This document shows positions 1-5,411 of a DNA stretch of 5,411 nt, one piece after another (within the stretch, counting starts at the first letter, position 1; every line of letters begins with the position of its first letter). The position numbers were made by a program, and so were the translations under genes. The notes beneath the pieces were generated by a model. The model was not told the DNA's origin. It saw only the letters and a program-made list of their open reading frames with translations, and ran no database searches. Where the stretch lies: NCBI GenBank assembly GCA_029261375.1, contig JAJDBL010000188.1, positions 1-5,411 of the forward strand. Direction: 5' to 3'. The DNA is from Nitrospirales bacterium (GTDB taxonomy: Bacteria; Nitrospirota; Nitrospiria; Nitrospirales; UBA2166).

Positions 1-1011
1 GCCTCGCGAGAACGCGTCGATCTCAAACACGCCCATAGGACCATTCCACAGGATGGTTTTGGCGTTTTCAATGGCTTCTTCGAAGAGTCGTGCCGAGGCG
101 GGTCCGATGTCGACGCCAATCCAGCCCTTGGGAATTTCTTGGACGGGGACGATTTTGGTTTCAGCATCTGCCCCGAGATGGGTGGCCACGACGCAATCGA
201 CGGGAAGGTAGAATTTAGTCCCACGGTCAATCGCATTGCGGTGAATGTCCCGTGCAAGATCGAGCATGTCATCCTCAACCATTGATGCGCCAATCTCTAA
301 CCCGATCGCTTTGAGAAAGGTAAACGCCATTCCGCCACCGATGATGACTTTGTCAACGGTCTTTCCTAGGTTATCGATGACTCCAATTTTTCCGGAGACC
401 TTCGCCCCGCCAAGAATAGCGACAAAGGGGCGGGTGGGAGATGCGATAGCGCTTTGAAGGTAATGTACCTCTCTGCTGAGCAGGAGTCCCATCGCCGTTG
501 TGTCGATAAAGCGCGTGATCCCGGTTATGGAGGCATGGTCTCGATGCGCTGCCCCGAATGCGTCGTTGATATACACATCGGCGAGGGAAGCCAATGCCTT
601 TGCGAATGTTTCGTGATTGTTCATTTCCCCAGGGTGAAATCGCACATTCTCGAGAAGGACGACATCACCTGGCGCCATAGCCTCGATACGTGATTCCGCC
701 TCCGGTCCAATACAGTCCGGTGCGAATACCACATCTTTTTTGAGTAATCGTCCTAATCGTTTGGCGACGGGAGCGAGGCTGTGTTGTTGAGCAGGTTTTC
801 CATCAGGGCGGCCATGGTGGGAACAGAGGATAACTTTTGCCCCCTGATCGATGGCGTAGTTGATGGTGGGAAGGCTATAGCGGATGCGGGTGTCATCGGC
901 AATGACCAGTGCCCCGCCATTGGTATCGAGCGGAACGTTGAAGTCAACGCGAATGAGGACGCGTTTTCCACTGATTTCAATATCTTCGATCGATACCTTA
1001 TTGACGTTCAT
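1..1011 (-). CDS. pgk: Phosphoglycerate kinase, C-terminus cut by window edge
   Basis: PGK transfers the acyl phosphate of 1,3-bisphosphoglycerate to ADP, giving ATP and 3-phosphoglycerate, in the cytoplasm; it runs in reverse in gluconeogenesis and CO2 fixation. Reading from the ATG at 1011 gives 337 uninterrupted codons to position 1. Bacterial PGKs are about 390-400 residues, so roughly the last 60, including the C-terminal nucleotide loop, lie outside the window. Visible family landmarks are RVDFN at 21-25, the substrate loop SHHGRP at 64-69, ENVRF with Arg124, AHRDHAS with Arg157, ILGGAKVS with Lys204, IIGGGMA at 223-229 and WNGPMGVFE at 322-330. The start is supported by GAGG (minus strand, 1024-1021) nine bases upstream. 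It follows gap by 46 bp, so the two are probably co-transcribed. Oddity: the usual Leu of SHLGRP is His66. The identification is secure. Confidence 0.97.
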   Translation of the reverse strand, partial: MNVNKVSIEDIEISGKRVLIRVDFNVPLDTNGGALVIADDTRIRYSLPTINYAIDQGAKVILCSHHGRPDGKPAQQHSLAPVAKRLGRLLKKDVVFAPDCIGPEAESRIEAMAPGDVVLLENVRFHPGEMNNHETFAKALASLADVYINDAFGAAHRDHASITGITRFIDTTAMGLLLSREVHYLQSAIASPTRPFVAILGGAKVSGKIGVIDNLGKTVDKVIIGGGMAFTFLKAIGLEIGASMVEDDMLDLARDIHRNAIDRGTKFYLPVDCVVATHLGADAETKIVPVQEIPKGWIGVDIGPASARLFEEAIENAKTILWNGPMGVFEIDAFSRG

Positions 1012-1057
1012 CCGAGCTTGCCTCGTTGCATAGGTATTGGGTTAGGCGTATGGGCCG

Positions 1058-2176
<1,119 letters not shown>

Positions 2177-3157
2177 TCAAATTCCCATGGCCTGCCGAAC
2201 GCTATCCATCGTCACGTGCGATGTCGTCTGGGCACGTTTGGCGCCTTCGCGGACGACCTCATCAACCAGTGTCGGCGTTTCACGTATGGTGCGGTTACGT
2301 TCCCAGATAGGCTGGAGCCGGTCCACGAGGGCATCTCCGAGATGTTTTTTGCAATCGATACAGCCAATCTCAGCCGTGCGGCACTCGTTGTTGACCTGTT
2401 CAAGCACCGGCTGTCCTGAGTAGACCTTATGGAGGTCATAGACTGGGCACACGTCTGGATTTCCGGGGTCTTTTCGGCGCTTCCGCGCGGGATCAGTAAC
2501 CATGGTTCGAAGTTTTTCACGTACAGTGTCTTCAGGGTCGGACAGATAGATCGCATTGTTGTAGCTTTTGCTCATTTTGCGACCATCCGTGCCGGGGAGT
2601 TTTGGGGTTTCCGTTAACAATGTCTGCGGTTCCTTAAAGACGGGTGTGTACAGAGAGTTGAATCGACGTGCAATGGCCCGCGTGAGTTCAACATGAGGGG
2701 CTTGGTCTATTCCCACCGGAACGAAGTCGGCATTGTAGATGAGGACGTCTGCGGATTGCAAAATGGGATAGCCCAAAAATCCGTATGTGGAGAGGTCGCG
2801 GTCTTCGAGTTGTTCTTGTTGTTCTTTATAGGTTGGGATGCGTTCGAGCCAAGGGATTGGAGTGATCATGGATAACAGCACGTGAAGCACGGCATGGTTG
2901 GGCACCTGTGACTGGATGAAGATGGTCGCTTTATCAGGATCGAGGCCGGCCGAAAGCCAGTCGATAACCATGTCGCGGGTGAACGCTTGAATGTGTGCGG
3001 TGTCGGCGTAGTTCGTTGAGAGCGCATGCCAATCTGCGACAAAAAAATACCCGTCATATTGATCTTGTAGCGTGATCCAGTTCGCCAGCGCACCCATGTA
3101 GTTTCCGAGGTGCAGGCGTCCGCTTGGCTGCATCCCACTCAGAATACGCGATTTCAT
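2177..3157 (-). CDS. trpS: Tryptophanyl-tRNA synthetase with a four-cysteine [4Fe-4S]-like motif
   Basis: This class I aminoacyl-tRNA synthetase charges tRNA-Trp with tryptophan using ATP, as a cytoplasmic dimer. At 326 residues it matches the usual bacterial length of about 325-335. The N-terminus MKSRILSGMQPSGRLHLGN carries the HIGH-type signature HLGN at 16-19. GYPILQSADVL at 129-139 holds the conserved Asp137 of the tryptophan pocket, and KMSKS is at 194-198. The distal part contains Cys237, Cys259, Cys266 and Cys269, spaced C-x21-C-x6-C-x2-C, close to the iron-sulfur motif known from the Thermotoga maritima enzyme; this part of the fold lies near the anticodon-binding region. The ATG overlaps the stop of the M50 gene as ATGA. 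The Shine-Dalgarno AGGGA (minus strand, 3169-3165) lies seven bases upstream inside that gene, so translational coupling is likely. The function is secure; cluster binding is inferred. Confidence 0.97.
   Translation of the reverse strand: MKSRILSGMQPSGRLHLGNYMGALANWITLQDQYDGYFFVADWHALSTNYADTAHIQAFTRDMVIDWLSAGLDPDKATIFIQSQVPNHAVLHVLLSMITPIPWLERIPTYKEQQEQLEDRDLSTYGFLGYPILQSADVLIYNADFVPVGIDQAPHVELTRAIARRFNSLYTPVFKEPQTLLTETPKLPGTDGRKMSKSYNNAIYLSDPEDTVREKLRTMVTDPARKRRKDPGNPDVCPVYDLHKVYSGQPVLEQVNNECRTAEIGCIDCKKHLGDALVDRLQPIWERNRTIRETPTLVDEVVREGAKRAQTTSHVTMDSVRQAMGI
3154..3157 (-). other. ATGA stop/start overlap joining the M50 gene and trpS
   Basis: The trpS ATG (3157-3155) and the M50 TGA (3156-3154) share bases as ATGA on the minus strand. 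This arrangement usually indicates co-transcription and translational coupling. Confidence 0.9.
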
Positions 3158-3876
3158 CCCAGCGTCCCTGACAAGATTGCCATGGTGGCCACATCGACGA
3201 GTGGCCAGAAGAAGGTGCCCATAATCTGCAGCTGACTGTCGAATGCCACAAGGATGATGACGATCATCATGCCGTAAGGTTCAAGGCCACTGAGGGTACG
3301 CGCTTGCTGATATGGAAGGAGTCCAACAGCAATGCGTCCGCCATCGAGAGGAGGAATGGGAAGAAGATTAAACAGCATCAGCAAGACATTGATGTAAATG
3401 GAAAAGACTAGCATTTTTCCGATGGGGAGGAGCACCATAGCGGTCATATCGTGCGAGATTCCTGACGATCTCAGGGAGAATATCTCGCTTGCCAGCGATG
3501 GGTCGACCATCAGAATTATCCGGAGAAGTATCCCGCTGGCGACAGCCAGAAGTAAGTTCATGCCTGGCCCTGCCGCGGCGACGAGCACCATATCGCGCTT
3601 GGGGTTGTTGAGGTTCTGGAAGTTGACCGGAACCGGTTTTGCGTATCCAAAGAAGATTGGGCTTTGGAGGATCAGGCACATCGCTGGAAAGAGCACTGTC
3701 CCGACAGGATCAACGTGCGGTCTGGGGTTCAGCGTCAAACGGCCAGCCTGTCGAGCGGTAGGGTCCCCCAGCAGGTTTGCGACCCAGCCATGTGCGAACT
3801 CGTGGAGTACCATCGCAAACAGCAGCGGCAGCAGCTGATAGGAGAGCATGAGAAACATATTCTGAAGATAGCTCAT
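3154..3876 (-). CDS. Site-2 protease family membrane metallopeptidase (M50, no PDZ or CBS domain)
   Basis: This is a 240-residue integral membrane protein of the short M50 type that cleaves substrates within the membrane using zinc. The zinc motif HEFAH is at 25-29 (His25, His29, catalytic Glu26) inside the first hydrophobic segment. NPRPHVDPVGT at 50-60 is characteristic of the family. The second metal motif FNLLPIPPLDGG is at 169-180, with Asp178 as the expected third ligand. Hydrophobic segments lie at roughly 8-34, 58-77, 96-123, 148-174 and 200-236. No PDZ or CBS domain is present, unlike RseP or SpoIVFB-type relatives with extra domains. The substrate is unknown and no anti-sigma factor gene is visible nearby. 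The start at 3876 has only a weak AGGA eleven bases upstream, so Met7 is a minor alternative. The gene lies 17 bp after the binding-protein gene and overlaps trpS by 4 bp. Confidence 0.93.
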   Translation of the reverse strand: MSYLQNMFLMLSYQLLPLLFAMVLHEFAHGWVANLLGDPTARQAGRLTLNPRPHVDPVGTVLFPAMCLILQSPIFFGYAKPVPVNFQNLNNPKRDMVLVAAAGPGMNLLLAVASGILLRIILMVDPSLASEIFSLRSSGISHDMTAMVLLPIGKMLVFSIYINVLLMLFNLLPIPPLDGGRIAVGLLPYQQARTLSGLEPYGMMIVIILVAFDSQLQIMGTFFWPLVDVATMAILSGTLG

Positions 3877-3893
3877 GGGTCACGATGTCCTAG

Positions 3894-5411
3894 TTAATGA
3901 ACCTGGATGAATTTTCCGCGTTCGACTTTGAGCACGAATAACGGCCGATGCAGCGTTCCCGATGGTTCCATATATGCCGGGCCGGTGAGGCTCGGAAACT
4001 GTCGAAGTTCCCGTAGGTGGTGTCCGGCTTCACGGCTCGTCGTCGCTCCAGACTGTATGGCGGCAATCACCATGTGGGTCGTGTCATACGCGAGTGCCGA
4101 GAATTCTGAGGGATCGTCCAGGTAGTGTAATCGGTAGTCACGCACGAACGCTTTCATGGCAGGCTCGGCACTATTGATGTGAAACATGTCGACAAACAGC
4201 CCGCCTTCCACAGAACGCTCGCCGAAGCGGACCAAGTCCGGCGTATTCCAGCCGTTGCTGCCGAGCAGTGTGACGTTCATATCGTAGTAGTGAAGATGTG
4301 ACGCGATCAGGCCTACCGCGCTGTGCCCGTCTGGGAGAAAAATGGCGTCTAAGCCGGGAAAATACGCGGGGCGTTCCTTGTCCTGTCCTTCAGTAGGGGG
4401 GAGCAGGGTGCCATCCTGCTTGAGGTCCTCGGTTTGAATGGTTTCGATTTGGTGTTTGAAGTTCGTCTCGCCAGGCTCGTAGAACACGGTCGCGAGAACC
4501 TGTCCTTGCATGTTCTCCACTGTCGTTGCGAACACCTCGGCGAGTTCAGACCCGTAGGGATCGCTAGGAGCGAGAATCGCAAACTGGGTCATCCCTAGTT
4601 CCAGGATGGCATATTGGGCCATGGCATTCCCAAGAAGTTTCCCGGTGAGTGCGGTGCTGAAAAGAAACGAGCCGTAGCGGGTGACATCGTCTTGGGATGC
4701 AGTCGGTGATAGGACGGGAATGCCGTAGCCTTCTGACCACTCGGTGAGTTCACGCACGTTCTTGCTTAGTAGCGGGCCGACAATCGCAATCGGGCTGAAA
4801 TTTTCCCTCAGCTGATCGAGGCTTCGGATGAGATCGATGGGTTGTCCCTTCACATCTTTCTGCGTGATATCAACGACGACCACACCAACGGATGTCGGAC
4901 CCTGGTGTTGATCAATCGCGAGGCGAATGCCATTGAGGATTTCACGTGAGTAGGGTTCCAGGGATCCGTGGAGCGGCAGCGCCGCACCGATGATGTAGCG
5001 ATGTTTCTGCAGCTGTCCACGGACAGCGTTCAGGCGTGAGATCGCGTCCGGGAGCTGTCCATGGTCCGGGAAGCGACTGACGAACAGGTCAACGAGATGT
5101 TCCATGGCAAAGACTTCATGGTTCTCAGCTTGGTCGTAGCGTTGAATGAGATAGACCAGCGCAGAGTCTCCAGGAAACGTTGTTGGGAATCGATTGACGA
5201 TCACTCGCAACTCGTCGTCCGCGAGTTGCATCTGGAGGATTGCTTCAATATGCGCAATGAGCCTGCGTTGATCGTCTTCATGGACCAGTTCGTACTCACG
5301 AAGGAGGGTGTCGATCATGGAAAGGAAGTCACCCTGCTGGTTGTGCACGCGCGTGATGGCCTGAAGATTGGCCTGGATGCCGATGAGGTCGGCGGGAGTG
5401 AGAAGAGGGAG
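3894..5411 (-). CDS. TPR-like plus periplasmic-binding-fold protein, LpoA / penicillin-binding-protein-activator type, 5' end outside window
   Basis: The reading frame stays open to the window edge, giving 505 visible residues and no start. A GTG at 5348 is in frame, but the 21 codons upstream of it are also open and the helical region continues through them, so the true start is probably beyond 5411. Visible residues 1 to about 135 are helical and TPR-like, with recurring patterns such as NRFPTTFPGDSALVYLI and SRFPDHGQLPDAI. From about 138 a type I periplasmic-binding fold begins (RYIIGAALPLHG, then AIVGPLLSKN, IPVLSPTAS, SDPYGSELAEVF, LDAIFLPD, LLGSNGW, SALAYDTTHM) and ends with LFVLKVERGKFIQVH. 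This order resembles LpoA-like activators of peptidoglycan synthases and branched-chain amino-acid-binding proteins (Peripla_BP_6). A signal peptide or lipobox would lie outside the window. The role could be envelope assembly or ligand binding; the ligand is unknown. No transporter permease or ATPase gene is adjacent. Confidence 0.85.
   Translation of the reverse strand, partial: LPLLTPADLIGIQANLQAITRVHNQQGDFLSMIDTLLREYELVHEDDQRRLIAHIEAILQMQLADDELRVIVNRFPTTFPGDSALVYLIQRYDQAENHEVFAMEHLVDLFVSRFPDHGQLPDAISRLNAVRGQLQKHRYIIGAALPLHGSLEPYSREILNGIRLAIDQHQGPTSVGVVVVDITQKDVKGQPIDLIRSLDQLRENFSPIAIVGPLLSKNVRELTEWSEGYGIPVLSPTASQDDVTRYGSFLFSTALTGKLLGNAMAQYAILELGMTQFAILAPSDPYGSELAEVFATTVENMQGQVLATVFYEPGETNFKHQIETIQTEDLKQDGTLLPPTEGQDKERPAYFPGLDAIFLPDGHSAVGLIASHLHYYDMNVTLLGSNGWNTPDLVRFGERSVEGGLFVDMFHINSAEPAMKAFVRDYRLHYLDDPSEFSALAYDTTHMVIAAIQSGATTSREAGHHLRELRQFPSLTGPAYMEPSGTLHRPLFVLKVERGKFIQVH

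Noticed and set aside
3398..3838. Plus-strand open frame of 146 codons antisense to the M50 gene
   Set aside because: It mirrors a clearly real gene with intact catalytic motifs, and its translation shows no recognisable domain, so it is a shadow frame.
5346..5348. GTG as the start of the binding-protein gene
   Set aside because: The frame stays open to the window edge, the upstream codons read as the same helical region, and a periplasmic protein needs a signal peptide that is absent after this GTG.

Overview
This window is a compact, ordinary-looking bacterial chromosomal segment. All five genes lie on the minus strand, so transcription runs from the high-numbered end towards position 1. 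In transcription order they are: a 5'-truncated gene for a TPR-like plus periplasmic-binding-fold protein (LpoA / penicillin-binding-protein-activator type), a site-2-protease-type M50 membrane metallopeptidase, tryptophanyl-tRNA synthetase (trpS), class I glyceraldehyde-3-phosphate dehydrogenase (gap) and phosphoglycerate kinase (pgk, C-terminus cut by the window edge). No RNA gene, transposon, CRISPR array or long non-coding stretch is visible. The largest gap between genes is 111 bp.

The first three genes are packed tightly, with a 17-bp gap and then an ATGA stop/start overlap, so they probably form one operon. gap follows trpS after 111 bp with no recognisable terminator. The leader of gap carries a perfect 8-bp inverted repeat just upstream of its Shine-Dalgarno sequence. 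pgk follows gap after 46 bp and is presumably co-transcribed. gap and pgk catalyse consecutive steps of lower glycolysis/gluconeogenesis (glyceraldehyde-3-phosphate to 1,3-bisphosphoglycerate to 3-phosphoglycerate). trpS serves translation, and the two upstream genes belong to the cell envelope.

The organism is most likely a free-living Gram-negative bacterium of moderate to slightly high GC. The two-domain periplasmic binding protein beside an M50 protease and trpS, and the style of the proteins, recall Nitrospira (Nitrospirota) or deltaproteobacterial lineages. This is an inference from protein character, not a proven assignment.

I found no undescribed system. The observations most worth a second look are a four-cysteine pattern in TrpRS that closely matches the [4Fe-4S] motif described for Thermotoga maritima TrpRS, and the palindrome in the gap leader. 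An unusual residue in the PGK substrate loop is a smaller point.
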